64,000 nucleotides of DNA from the NCBI GenBank assembly GCA_030490835.1, contig CM059977.1, forward strand, positions 15,967,399 through 16,031,398, in the 5' to 3' direction. The notes beneath the pieces are model-generated. The model had not been told where the DNA came from. It did no database searches and worked only from the letters and a program-made list of their open reading frames with translations. How positions within the stretch are numbered: the first letter of the stretch is position 1; each line of letters begins with the position of its first letter. This DNA comes from Annona cherimola (lineage: Eukaryota; Streptophyta; Magnoliopsida; Magnoliales; Annonaceae). Position numbers and translations under genes: made by a program. Positions 23,401 through 35,997 of the stretch are shown one piece after another.

Positions 23401-26400
23401 AGATGCAGCCTATTTGTGACTTCAATTAGGAAGAAGTGGAAGATGAAGAAGAGAATTCACTACTTGGGGCCCTTTAAAATTTAGCTACAGATGCTAGTAT
23501 CTATGGTAATTATATCACTTAATCTTGCTGAATTGTGGATGATCTTGCCCTTTTGATAACATTTTGGTTTTTCATGGCATGAAAATTCACATCCAGTGTA
23601 AGATGTATTTGGATTTATATATTTTTGTGTATTTCTGTGGGACAAAAATTTAAGGGATGTGAATGGAATATGGTTTGTTCATTTAGAAAATGCTAGGAAA
23701 GAAAAAAGGTAAACGATTGTTTTGTTATTGTCGTCAAACAAGTTTTTAAGATTTGCTTGTGTAATTTTTATTTGCAGCTCAAAAGTGCTTTTCCTATGAA
23801 AAGTCTTCCTCCTCCTCCGCCAAAGCATTCATTTTTTAGAATAAATTCCAGCAGACCACTCTTGGAAGAGGTAGTTAAAATGTTTGATTATTTTTTATTA
23901 CTTGGCATTTTTTTACTATTATAGAGAGAATTTCTAATTGAATGTGATTTTGAACTCTAGAGAAGGGGAAGGCAACAAACTCTCGGTAATTCTATTTTGA
24001 AATTTATTCAACAGAGGATGCTTGTTACTCTAGATTCTAATGTGATTTTGATGTTAAATTGCATGTGCCTTTGGTTAAGAGATTTTATAATTTCAGTTTT
24101 TTTTTTTCTCATTACTGTTCTGGAAGTGTTTGCATTAGTTCCTCAGTGATGTCCCTTTGCCAAAAACAGAAAGAAAATAGAGGAAATTCAAAATTCTTCT
24201 CTCACTTTGCAAGATTTTCTGATTTCTCTTGACGTTAGGATGGTCGATTGCGATACATATACTTGTTTCCAGCATAACTTTAATGAAGCAAATCAAATAC
24301 GAGGAACTTTGAAAGAGAAGTTGGAAACTTTTTTTTTTTCTTTTGTTCAAGTTCATTTTTGAAGAGTAACTTAGGTGGGGTAACAGCTTTTAGTGATGAT
24401 GATTATTTATAATGAGTAACTAAAGTTCTCAAAATGGTTAGCTTTGTTGCAGAGAAGGTACGCTTTGGAGGAATGGATGGACAAGCTACTTTCTGACATT
24501 GATTTGTCCAGAAGTGTTCCAGTCGCATCATTCCTTGAGCTAGAAGCTGCTGCGAGGTCATGTGGGTGTCTTTCTTTAGACAATCATTTAGTATTCCAAA
24601 GCAATGTTAGCTCTAAATCTGCTTTCTTTATTATGCATGATGGCTGTGGTTAGATATCTTAAGTGCAACTAAAACAGATATGACTTCTTCTTATCCCAAA
24701 AAAAAAAAAAAACAAAAAAAAAAAAAAAAGAAGAAGATATGACAACATATCTTGCATGTTCTACCATCCATTTACTTTCAATTCGATCTCAACTCTAGTT
24801 CTTTTCTTTGGAATATCAACCACTGAATTTGCAATTATTCAAGTCTCCTGACCTTTCAATTGATGTGGTTATTTTCAGCATTTCAGGATACCAATCAGCA
24901 CAACCTAGATGGGCATCCTCCTGGTGGTGTTTCAGCTTCTCTTCCATTCCAGAATAATCTGGTTCTTTCTGTTTCTGGTGGGAGTTCATCCAATGCATCT
25001 AAGGGTCCCGCAAGTGCACTAGATTATGGCAGTGATAATGCTTGTGAGACATCAGAAATAGGAACACCAAGGCATGAAAGGGATAGTTCTGACATTGGTA
25101 CAGAAGATCTATTTCTGGATCAAGATTTGGCCGGCCCAACAGGTATGCTTGTGAAGTATGGAATTTCTAGTGTAAATGGCCTCCTTGAAGGGGATTCTAT
25201 TCTAGTGCAGCTAAAGGATTTCCTATAAATAAGACGCATACTAAAATGGAGAATAATGTTCTAGGTAGGGACACAGTTTATGGGAATGCTGCAAAGGATC
25301 TCTTTCTTTCAAGGGAGACTCTGGAGTTCGTGTCAGAATCAGATAAGCTTGCTGGCCATGGTCGAAAAAACTCTTCTGAAAGTGTTGGAAGTGACTTGAG
25401 TTCTATAAGAGGAAGTGAATTGTCAAATGCAGGGGCAACTAACATGCATGGTCATAACTCCAATGGAATTGGTGTAGCAGAGGTCTCTGGAGAAATTTGT
25501 GGGAGCATGGAGTTCCAATTTCTGAATGATGCGCATGTTGTTCTTCCCTTGGATCAGCGCAATAAGATGAGTAGGGTTCTTACAACCATGCAAAGAAGAC
25601 TAGCAACTGCAAAAACAGACATGGAGGATCTAATAGCTAGACTAAATCAAGAAATAGCTGTTAAAGAATACCTTACAACAAAGGTTGTTCCTCTTTTCTA
25701 TTAATTTCCTTCTATTTTGTAATTGAAAATCAACTATTTTTCTTGGCTATTTTTTATAGTCTATTTGATTCGTCATTTCTTTCATCTGTTGGTGTATGTG
25801 CTACCTACAATTGCAGCATTTGCAAAAATCAACAAAATGCTTCTTTATAAGGTTTTTTTCTTGTGCAATGGCTTGCTTATCACATCCTTGCCAGTAGAAA
25901 CCCAGTTTGATTAGTTCAAAGCAAAGAAATATGTAATGCGTACGTCGCTGTAGAATGACTGCATCTACTGCAACATCTAGCATATCCTAATGCTGATTCA
26001 CCTATAAATTTCATGATATCATTGATCAAAAGAAATAACACCTTGTTGTTTAAGTTCATTGACTAAAAAGAGAAACATCTATTGGGATACAAAAATGTTT
26101 TGGATCTGAATATGCTGCTCCCTTGGGAATTCTTCAAGCTTTGGCATCTTGCATCTTTTGTGGCTTGATCCAGTCATACATCTGTGGTGATCCTTGGCAT
26201 GCATTCTCCAATTTCTCAAGTGATGTTTTTACTGCTACTGCTTTGTCCATTCACAGTTATTGAAAATATCTGTGGGCTTTATGTAAATAAGGATGATATT
26301 GTCTCATAGTTTCGTGTGTTACGGATGTTTAATTTTCATGTGAAATTTTTTGCTTGTCTCCATGGAATTTATACTTTCTGTTTGATTTCAATTCATGTAA

Positions 26401-28858
26401 GCTGCCACCAGTGGTCTTTCATCCAATTTATTTTATCTATTTTTCTTAAAAAAAGCTTCTCAGTACTTTTGAAAGATTTCCTAGGTTATTATTTGGGATA
26501 CTTCTCCTTCGCCTCTATCAGAATAGTCAGTGCTTCATTTGATTCATTGGCTCGTTACTAAAGCTCGCTGCAGGGGCGTGAACCGGGGCATAGCCCAGTG
26601 GTATCACCTCATGTGTGCGTGTGTGGCGTGGGATCCTGGCATTAAGTCCTGAGGGAAGTGTTGTCTTGTTGTAATGATGGATTATTTTTTTCTTGGAAAA
26701 AAAAAGCTGGCTGCTGGAGCATGTCATGCAGCAGTCTATTTCGTGTACAACTTTAGCAGAGGGCACTGATGGTGACCCAGATATGTCTTATGATTCAATT
26801 ACTCCATGTACATAATAATCTGGGCAGCTGAGATGCTGAAAGCCTGGCTGGACTGTGATTAGATTTGCTATCTGCCATCATCGGCTGTTTCAACTAATGG
26901 AACACTAAAATCAGTGCCTCCTAACCATCAAGATTTACAAACTCTATACATTGGTGTGAAACCTCTTGGCATGCGATTCATATTCTTCTACATGGTTAGT
27001 TTATTACTGTCATTACAACTTCTTATGCTAACATGTCCCAGGTTAAAGATTTGGATGTGGAACTTGAAAGCACTAAGCAGAAAAGTAAAGAGAACCTGCA
27101 ACAAGCCATCTTAGCAGAAAGGGAAAGAGTCACACAAATGCAGTGGGATATGGAAGAACTTCGTAGGAAGTGTTTGGAGATGGAGTCAAAGCTCAAGCTT
27201 GACCAGGTTTCTTTCATGTTTCTTATCATTATTTCATTACTTTGGCCAGTTCCTTTTTTTTTTTTTTTTTGGTACCTGTTGATCAAACGATCTCTTGGAT
27301 TCCTTTATTTATTGACTTATTGACTCCTAGATTCCTTTATTTTACCTGGACGGATGATTATCCATTGCAGGATGAAAAGATTCATTCAGAGTTTGCAAAA
27401 ATGTCTGCCCTTCATGAGAAAGAACAATTGTTGCAAGAGTTGGATGTTGCAAAAGAAAAACTCAAGAACCTACAGAAACATCATGAAGATCTGGAAGTAA
27501 AATCAAAATCAGATGTTAAAGTGCTGGTCAAAGAAGTTAAGTCTCTTAGGAAAACTCAGACAGACCTCAAGCAGGAGCTGAGTCAATCTCTGAAGGAAAA
27601 GGCTGAGCTAGAGGTAAAATCAACATCCAAATATCACATTTTTTTGGATTCTTTTGCTGATTTAACCATTTTTGATTGAATATAGCTGAAGTCAAAAATC
27701 AGTTCCCGAACAAACATTTGGCAAAGATATCATGAAGGCAGTTCAAAATAGCTAGGGTAGATCCATGGGAACAAGCTGTTCCTCTGCAAGTTGAACAACC
27801 CCCCACCTCATTCTTTTTGTCTTGTTGCCATTGTCAGATAACATTTAAGAAGTATAATTTTGTAGCCTTCATATAATCTTTGCCTTCACATTAATTTCTA
27901 ACTTTTTGTTGGTTTCATTGTGTACTGTTGCAACATTGTAGTGCTTTGTTGATGCCAATATCTTGCCTTCTCTTGGATGGCTAGTTTCTATTTCTTGCCA
28001 ATAATATTTTTCTTGCTCTGAATTCCAGAGGATTCTTCAGAAGGAGAAGCAGAGGAGAGAAAAAGCAAGCAGTGCAAGGGTTAAGCTTCTGCATGAATGT
28101 GAAATTCTTCGGCATAGGCTTCAAGAATGTAGTGTCAATTTCCTCACAGAAGAGGAAGATAAGTTTACCGTGGACTCTTCCTCCTTGTTAGATGCTTTGG
28201 ATCTCTTGACAACTTCTGACAACCGGATTGGCCTCCTGCTGGCAGAGGTACCTGTCATGATTTTATCTTGATCTTTTTGATGCTTATGCTGGTCATGTTA
28301 TGACTCAGTGACTATTGGTCCCCACGTCACTTGATTCGCTTCTCTGATAGTCAAAATAATTAGGGTCTTACATCAAGGCTATACTTGTATCTATAGTTTG
28401 CAGCTGATTGTCTAATGTATTGTACAATAAATAGATTTGACTAGATTCCAGGTTATCTTCTATTTATGCTTGTCTTCATTGTGATCTGTATGGATGGTTC
28501 GCCACTGTTCCAAGCACTCTCCCTCATTGATGATGGTGTGTAAGTCATCTACCCTCATGCTTATTTTTCCTTTACAAATTGGTAGGCACAGCTCCTGGCA
28601 CGAGATGATGAAAGCTCTGCTGCTGCTGGAGAAGATCGGATGCAGGTCAATGCCAATGCTAACGGAGATGATCCAAGGGTAAAAGATGACGAGATAAGGA
28701 AGATGCTGGCTGATACTCTCATTGACAATGCTAGATTACATAAACAGGTGAATTCCACTCTCCGGTTCGCACTGAAGAAGGTTGTGAATCCTGAGAAAGA
28801 AGATAGTGAGGAGGCCCCCTCTAGGAAGACAGTACTCAACAAATTCTTAGAGAGATAA
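20492..28858 (+). CDS. EREX: PX-domain endosomal Rab effector (EREX-like), ten coding exons, one frameshift
   Basis: Exons: 20492-20590, 21509-21634, 22285-22383, 23778-23870, 24453-24561, 24879-25683, 27042-27206, 27371-27613, 28029-28247, 28586-28858. All junctions are GT-AG and phases agree. The product is about 743 residues, close to my recollection of Arabidopsis EREX. The N-terminus carries [19 protein letters not shown]. The PX domain runs from about residue 34 to 165, with the phosphoinositide-binding signature [10 protein letters not shown] (97-106) and a proline loop (LPPPPPK). The family motif [20 protein letters not shown] follows. A low-complexity Ser/Gly linker comes next, then coiled coil in exons 7-9. 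Arabidopsis EREX binds PI3P and activated RAB5 and acts in vacuolar transport; that role is transferred by orthology. Exon 6 has an apparent one-base loss near 25,215-25,228: the open frame ends in TAA and family-like sequence resumes in the next frame, so annotate as possibly broken. The exon 5 donor (T|GTGGGT) was chosen for phase. Confidence 0.88.
21922..21941. repeat. (CT)n microsatellite in PX-gene intron 2
   Basis: About ten CT units inside intron 2 of the PX gene. Confidence 0.8.
26575..26706 (+). mobile_element. Au-like SINE in PX-gene intron 6
   Basis: CATAGCCCAGTGGTATCACC contains a perfect polymerase III A box (TAGCCCAGTGG). GGATCCTGGCATTAAGTCCT is a diverged B box. The tail reads TTGTCTTGTTGTAATGATGG and ends in a T-rich then A-rich stretch. 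The order and length resemble the widespread plant Au SINE. It lies in the same orientation as the host gene. Confidence 0.6.
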
Positions 28859-29200
28859 TTAGTGTAAATTCTCATATTATGCAAAATACGGCTGATTAAA
28901 GCCCCCCCCACCTCAGTAGGCTTTTGTATTTTTTTTCAGTTATAATTGTTGCCAGCCTCGTTTAGCTCTGTGGTAGCGTATCATGATTTTGTTAAACGGA
29001 AAAATAACAAACACAGGAGCAGTCGATGCTGAGTGAAGCTGTAATATTTTTGTGCATTGGAGTAGTTTTCATCCTCGTCTTCCACTGCTTAAATGCAATG
29101 AATTGTAATTACCCGCGCATGCCTTGGCATTTCCAATCAATCTATTTGATGAGATGGTTGTTACAACAACTATTTTAAGCAAATACACCAGCATTAGGCC
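28859..29200 (+). other. Probable 3' UTR of the PX gene
   Basis: Transcribed-looking, mixed-composition sequence after the TAA. AAATGCAATGAATTGTAAT at about 29,091-29,110 could supply a polyadenylation signal. No reading frame is present. Confidence 0.4.
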
Positions 29201-29499
29201 GCTCTTTTTTTTTGGCTACACCCATTCGCTTTAGGTTTATTCTAAATATTGGAACAGAATTTTTCTTTTACTTCCCCCCCTCCTGATACTATGCTTGTAG
29301 TTGTTTCCAGGCAAAGCCTGTAATGCGCAATTTCATTATTTTAACGCTACGGTTTGGGCACAGTGAAATTGCTTTAATTGATCTGAATTTCAAAAATCCT
29401 CGCTAAAGCAGCCAAGTGGGTGTATGTACAGGTTCTCGATCCTTTGATTAACCATCCTCCCCCCAAAAAATAAAATAAAATAAAAAAGTAAGTATCAGA

Positions 29500-30460
29500 C
29501 AAATCACATTTTTGTAATGTGGCGTCCGCCTTTAAATCGAACCACAGAGCTTGACTAAATTGTTTTTGACCGAGGTGGAATACGGGATAACGTCAGCCTT
29601 TAAAGTGGACCAAGGCTTTGTTGAACTGGATTGTGGATAAGGGTATAACTTAGGCTGGGTTGTACCATGCAACTCTAATTTTGATATTAGAATCAGGGTT
29701 GGGATTGGCATGAATTTTGGTCTTGGTTTTGGCTTGAAATTTAGGTTATTTTCTAGGTTATTCTCAAACCGATAAAAGTTAAAATTACCGATAGAGACAA
29801 CAAATTTTTTAAATATTATTGCAGTAGCACATAAATAATTTACATATAATTATATTTATATGACCTATAATATCTTTGACTTTGATAAAAGTTAGTCTTT
29901 TAATTAAAAATAATTTTAAATATAATAAATATAAGGAATTTATGCACAACAATTCAGGTAATGTTACAAAAAATTAAGGTAAGAAAATAAATGAGATTAT
30001 ATGAAATATTATTTAAAGTTTAATAAAAGTGAGACATATATATATTGTAGTTAATTAATATATATGCAATAAATTTAAAGTGTGTATTTATAATTATTTG
30101 CAAATAAAATTAATGTAGATGTAATGTATGCAACTTTTATGGATAAACGTATATAACATTTAGGTTTTAAAATAAATGTTTTATAGCTTAGTTAGATTAT
30201 GATTATATGAAATAACTTTTATTATAATTATAGTTGAAATACTTAATGCATAAAAAATATAATTATTTTAATAAATTAAAGTTTGGACTGGATTGAGTTT
30301 TGGTATCGAGTTGATGCAAACATGGAATTGGTTTCTGGTTTTCTCGGATTAGTTTGAAACCGGATCTAATTTGAAAAAGTTATAAAATAAACTCAAACTT
30401 GATTTTGAATCCAGGTTGAGTGGGTTCGGACCGACTTAATACTAAGTTGAACTCCTTAAT
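29500..30460. repeat. AT-rich repeat with GGGTTGG/GGTTCGG flanks
   Basis: GC-richer flanks (about 29,640-29,780 with ATCAGGGTTGGGATTGGC, and about 30,290-30,450 with GTTGAGTGGGTTCGGACC) bracket a very AT-rich centre. It looks like a degraded non-autonomous DNA element, possibly hAT-like. I could not match the two ends base by base, and no gene is visible. Confidence 0.3.
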
Positions 30461-30584
30461 TATGGTCAATAAAAATCAAGCGGAGTACAGTTTAAGGTTA
30501 TCATTACATGATCATGGTCATGATTGATGATTACATCTATGTGAGCCATAACGTGCAGAGTTAAACCAAAAAGGTTGTTTTTAG

Positions 30585-30860
30585 AAAGGGCATGCTTGGC
30601 TATAATAAAAAATTTTCAATTTAAAACTTTTTCATTCTCCACTTATCTTATTTTCTAATCATTTTTTACCTCTTTTATATAATAACTTTATTTTAAATCA
30701 TTTTTACATGATTAATTATATAACTTATCTATCTATTTTAACTTTATTATTTTTATTCTTCATCATTACTTTTATCATATTACATAATTTCCTATAAATT
30801 AAAAAAAAAATTATATAAAAAACTTTATTACTTTTCAAACACATCCAAACAAAATTTATA
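30585..30860. mobile_element. Tourist-like MITE copy
   Basis: Begins GGGCATGCTTGGCTATAATA and ends TTTCAAACACATCCAAAC. The interior shares TATCTATTTTAACTTTATTA with the other copies. It is moderately diverged. Confidence 0.55.
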
Positions 30861-31201
30861 AGAGGGATTTCTCCATATTTGTGGCAAATTTTTCTAAATG
30901 ACAAGCAAGATCCGGACAAGATGCAAACAGCCCTTTGTTTATAATAATTTGATGAAAAGGTTAAAAAAAGTTCAGAATTTATTTATATAATGATAAAATT
31001 ATTAACAAAGGGTGTGGCGTAGACAAGGGCGAAAATGCGAACGTTGAGACACCCGGACTATTGAAACCGCAACGGAAACATGGATCGACCGAGTCAACTC
31101 AAATTCGGTCGTGTCTTGGGAGTTGGGCCCCATCTCCCAACGCCAGATTCCAGCCATTCGGTTTTAAAGGCTCCGCCAAACGCCAGCGATTGGTTAGCGA
31201 A

Positions 31202-32495
31202 ATGCTGTTGGAGATGGGGGAGGCTCTGCTCCTTAGAAGCCATTGCTGCTGGAGCTCCATTCTCTACCTCCAACGTGCAGCAGCAGCAATACGCTTTGGA
31301 AGCATACCGACAATTGCTGGTAGTATTAGTAGCAGAGGGAAGAGGAAGACGTGCCCGAGGCGTTCTCTTATTCGGCCCCAAGCTTCTTCCAAACCCCTTC
31401 CCCAGCAACAGCATCCAGAGTTTGACAATAACGACGACAAGGACAATAACGAGAGCAGCAACGGAACGTTCTCATCTTCTGTTAGTATTTCCTTTTCCCT
31501 GTATTTCTTTCTTGATAGTAGCTATATTTTGGTTACTCTGCATAGTTATAGTCCACAAAAAACAGGCAAAGAATGCATTATGGGATGTGCTCGGTGGAAT
31601 CTTGGATAAATGATGTTTCAAGGGAGCGAGGAAATTGGAAGGATGACATTCCTTTAATTCCTGGATTGCGGAACAAATAGATAGAAATGATTCATGATAC
31701 TTGAATTGTCGCACTGAGCACTGATCCAAAAACTGGCCTTTGTGGATATTGTGCTAAACAATTCTATGGAAATTCCCAATTTGTGCAGATCCTTCGTTTC
31801 CTCGGATTCCTGCCGTTTACAGTGCTCGTGGAAATGGAAATAATTTCCTTTTTTCAACCAATCTCATGGAATTCCTTTGGGACTCGTTGTCTAAGATGGT
31901 GTACTCATCGTGCTCATAATTCACGACGCATTCAATTAGCAGTTAGCTTCTGCACACCATCTCTTTAAGTTCAATAAAGTGACCATAATTGGTAATTAGA
32001 TAATCTCGAGAGCTGGGGTGTGCAATGATGCTTAATACAGGAAGATTGAGCTCAAGCCATGTTCATGAATGAATTATCTAACATCAATATCATGTGTCTG
32101 TTTTCGTCTTTGTCACGGTTATTTATTTATATTTTTTATGTCAAATGTCTTTTATGATATTCAGTTTGATTCCGAATCATCTAGCATTCATCAAGTTTTT
32201 CTGTTTCACGGAACAATGCAATTTGAATTTGGATTGAGTCTCCATATCCTTGCAGTTTATATTGTCGATGTTGACTAAACGATTTATACAGGATGACTTG
32301 AATTTCCTGTTGAAATTGGTGGCTGGATCTTTTGGAGGTGCAGCTGTGATTAAATATGGGAGTGCTCTCTTCCCTGAAATAACTAGACCCAACATATATG
32401 CAGCCATGCTCATGGTGGGGATGCCAGTGCTTGTGAGTGTTCTACTGTTGATCAAGCAAAGTAGCATTAGGACCCAAAACCAGGATCCTTACTAG
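31202..32495 (+). CDS. Small two-exon membrane protein, probably plastid-targeted, function unknown
   Basis: Exons 31202-31480 and 32292-32495 are joined by a phase-0 GT-AG intron (TCTTCT|GTTAGT ... TTTATACAG|GATGAC), giving 160 residues. Exon 1 starts at ATG 31202 (MLLEMGEALLLRSHCCW); a second Met four codons later is also possible. It is rich in Ser, Arg and Ala with few acidic residues until SKPLPQQQHPEFDNNDDKD, as in a chloroplast transit peptide. Exon 2 is the conserved-looking part. It has two hydrophobic segments, LLKLVAGSFGGAAVIKYGSA (about residues 98-117) and YAAMLMVGMPVLVSVLLLIK (about 130-149), separated by LFPEITRPN, then a short polar tail. I do not recognise a named family. The open frame continues past the exon 1 donor into the intron, so an unspliced form is possible. 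Confidence 0.65.
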
Positions 32496-33110
32496 CGAGC
32501 TTTGTACATGTATTAGCACTATAAATGCTGAGACTTGAATGGATTTCAAATCTTTTATTCCTCTAAGAAAGAAAAGAAAAGAAAAAGAAAAAGAAAAAAA
32601 AAAAACCTTGATCTGGTTTGCAACTCGCCGGCACTGCAAGATTTTGGGAGGGGCACCTGTGTATGACTGTTTGTCGTCTTATTCTTTACAACAATGAGGC
32701 TGTTTTCTGTAACACAGACCTGTGACCTCTATTCACAAAGGATAATTTATAATTCTTTGAGAATACATAAATTATATGAAAGAACTTGTAAACAAGGACA
32801 AAAAATTTTCTGGCAGTAAACTTACTTTTTTGTCTGTGACTGATTCAAGTTTTTGTCAATTTATTTGATATTGAATGCCAACACTCCAAAAACTGCACTC
32901 ATATAGATATAGCAAATCTACCTTCTTCCAAACTGCAAAGAAATCTCATCAAATGCATTTTTTTCCAATTATCACAGTATGCCATAGGATGCTTAGAAGA
33001 TAACACTCCCAAACCTGTGGCAAAAGGCCAAGATCACTGATCCATTGAAATTCCAACGATGCTCCAGAGCCTTGGGTTAGGACGGTTATTCCAACTTAAT
33101 GTTCTGATCT
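32496..33110 (+). other. 3' UTR and downstream region of the small membrane-protein gene
   Basis: Contains an A/G-rich low-complexity tract at about 32,567-32,605 (repeated AAGAAAAG) soon after the stop. The rest is mixed sequence with no reading frame of note. Confidence 0.4.
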
Positions 33111-33228
33111 GCTCCATTTTTACTCAATGTTTTCCTCTGAGTTTTTGATCTAGAGAAAATATAATCTACGCTCCACTTCTTCTGAATGTTTTCCTCTGAG
33201 TTTTCGATCTAGAGAAAATAGAATCTAC
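33111..33228. repeat. 59-bp tandem duplication
   Basis: Two adjacent copies (33,111-33,169 and 33,170-33,228) share AATGTTTTCCTCTGAGTTTT and GATCTAGAGAAAATA, differing at a handful of positions. Confidence 0.85.
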
Positions 33229-34840
33229 CCCAACTCTTCTCTCCTTTGTAAAGGATCAACCTGCCTATTTGAAGATTTGTAATTTAGATAATTTAAAAGG
33301 AATGGATGAGTAGTTGTAAAATGACAGTAATTAGTCATACCAAGGGGGACCAGTCTGTCTGTTACTTATCACTATCGGAATGGCTTGGCATCGTTCAGGC
33401 ACAGAAACTCTCTGCCAACCAGCAAGCTACTCTAGTACTCTGTTTTCCATGTCTTGACTCAGAAACCTTCTGCATCGAAGTATCAGCCCGTTTGCAACAT
33501 TTTGAAACTGTCTATTTCTACTTGAGTACAGCTTTGTTTATGATACTTTTCTCCCAAGCTCTGTGGTTTCGACACTTTTTTCCCCCTTATGTTTTAGACT
33601 TATATCTTGAAATATGTCTATGACTGTTTTTGAGTTGGGATTAACAAGTAAAAGGAAGAAATTTTGGAGGAAGATTTCCGACCATAAACCGATCTTGCAT
33701 GAAGATCCTCTGCCTTGATGTCCACGTTGATCATTCATTCTATCAGAAAACATGGAAATAGCCATCCAATAGCATGCTTCCTGTTGCCCATTATCTTCTT
33801 CAACTCTATGCGAGGGTGGGCCGCTGGGGAATGCTGCTATGCCACCCAAGAGTCAAACCGCTTCTGTTAGCGACTCCGCCAACAAAACTAAGTGCTAGAT
33901 ATTTTATGAGCGGAAGAGTTTAGAGAAGTTGGGAAGTCTTTAAATGTCTACGGCAGTTGTTCGACACAATCATGCGTGTTCTCCCATGCTGACGAATGAC
34001 CGTACATGCTCATGCTGCTTTGTGAGTTGTGTTCTGGAGGGAAGGCCATTCATTGTCTGGAATGGATCGCGGTTCACATGCGTTTGACTCCAAGACACAT
34101 CTTCCAAAGGATTAACGGAGTCTGGACGTTTGTTTGTGACTTTTGTCTTTACGGCCGCTGCTCACCAAAGACCTGGGAAAGTTGCAGGCTCGAAGTCGGA
34201 GGTTCGCCAATCACACCAACTGCTGTGGCCCCCCACCCCATTAGAAGGACAAACCGTGTTGTACCTACTGCTGCTACTTAGTACCATCTCACCACCCTCT
34301 GGTCACCGTTCCGTTTGAGTGAACGGCACGTCGTTTCATTTTCTCTTTTTTCCTTCTCGGTTTTTTTTTTTCTTTTTTTTGAAGACTTTTCCTTCTCGGG
34401 TTTTAGGAATTGGAAAAGGAGGGAAAAAAAGTTCAGAAAAAATGAAATGAAAGAAAGAAGCGATTTTATTCGTGATGCAAAATAATTAGAAAAAATGTAA
34501 GTAAAGATCAATAATATAAAGAATTAATTTCTTAGGCAGTGAAAATGTTATTTCATATTTTGAAAAAATAAGGGAGGTTGAAAATGATAATTTTCTTTCT
34601 TTAAATAAAAAAAAAACGACGTGACGCCAATTTTTGTAAGGTCGACAACTGCATGATGCCAGAGTATCTCCAGAGCAGCAAGACCAGAGGACAAGAATGG
34701 CATAGATCTCTAAACCGCAAAGTCCGAGATATATTTTATTCTTTCCTTCTAGTAGATATTTTTTAAATTCTTCCCTTCTATATAAAGAAGGCGCCAAACA
34801 GGTGCCCAGTGAGACTACGCTAAAATTGTGTCCATTTTGG
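33229..34840. other. Intergenic, no gene supported
   Basis: Moderate GC with short open stretches on both strands (for example 33,540-33,850 minus and 34,000-34,280 plus). None starts from a convincing ATG and none shows a domain. A homopurine/homopyrimidine stretch lies at about 34,330-34,480. A noncoding transcript or gene relic cannot be excluded. Confidence 0.4.
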
Positions 34841-35360
34841 ATGATTGATATAAAATAATAAAAGTAAATTTAGAGTGAGTAGAATAGTTGAAGGAAAAAA
34901 TAATTAAAGTATAAGTGTAAGTTGGAAAAAGTAAGATTTTCAGATAATTAAGATATTAAATCATTTATGAGATAATATGTAAAAGATAGAAGACAATCTT
35001 AATAAGTTGTGGATGGATGTTGCCAAATGTGCCCTATCTCTGGTAGAAAGGATGATTAGAAAGTAGAAATTAACCGGCCATCACACCCTCATGTGGATAC
35101 AATGATTACTAAGTCATACTTGTGTAATTATGATGATATAGTATGATAAAAGTAAATTTGTAATACATATAATAGTTGGCAAAATGATTGAAATATACGT
35201 ATAAAATTGAAAAAAATGAAGTTTTTAGATAATTAAAATATCAAATCATTTATTAGATGACATGTAAGAGAGAATAATCATAAAAAATCATATGAGTAGA
35301 AAGTTGAAACTCACTAGCCATCACAACCCCATGCGTATATGATGATCACTAGGCCATGCT
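34840..35360. repeat. Tandem duplication of a Tourist-like segment
   Basis: Two copies, roughly 34,845-35,110 and 35,130-35,360, share ATAAAAGTAAATTT, AGATAATTAA(G/A)ATAT(T/C)AAATCATTTAT and GCCATCACA(C/A)CC. The inner phrases resemble the Tourist-like family in inverse orientation. Confidence 0.6.
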
Positions 35361-35997
35361 CGCACAACTATGAAAAGGAAGGACAGCTTTCGCACTTCCG
35401 GTTGCAAATTTTCAAACAGTTTGCAGATATATTACTTGTACCAAGCAAACAAAAGTATTATTTTCGTATTCTTTTCTTTTAATCATTATTCCAACTTTAA
35501 AAAAAAAAAAAAAAAATTCTTGCCATGGAGGCACCCAATTCAATAGTAGACTTGCGGAATACCTTCCAGCTTATATCGCGGTAAGTCCGGAACATGGGTT
35601 CCTTAGCAGATGGGGTAATAGGAGGAGAATTCCAGGAGTGGGGTGTGGGGATCTGATCATCTCAGCCGTCCAAATCATGTGGTGCACCGAAGATCAAAGT
35701 GACATCTGGGCCTTGTCTTAGACAAGTCAAAACACTCACCCTTTCTCTTTCTCCGGCCTTCATTTACAATTTTTGAGTAGGCAATGACTGCTAGCCGTCG
35801 CATACATTTATTATTTTTATTGTGGGCTCACGCGCTTTGTGGGATCAACCGTCAACCACCGTGTTTCTTCCACCTCACAAAAAGAAGAAAGACACATAAG
35901 AGAAGCAAGGAAAGATCCAAACTCTCTCCACCTCCCATCGTCTCTCCTTCTCCTTCCTTGAATCTTCTTCTTCTCCTACTCCTCAACATACAACATA
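35361..35997 (+). promoter_or_regulatory. Upstream region of the calmodulin-like gene
   Basis: An A homopolymer lies at about 35,500-35,516. About 35,860-35,997 is a pyrimidine-rich leader (repeated CTTCTCC) with no ATG other than the annotated start and one out-of-frame ATG at 35,783. No TATA box could be fixed with confidence. Confidence 0.35.
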
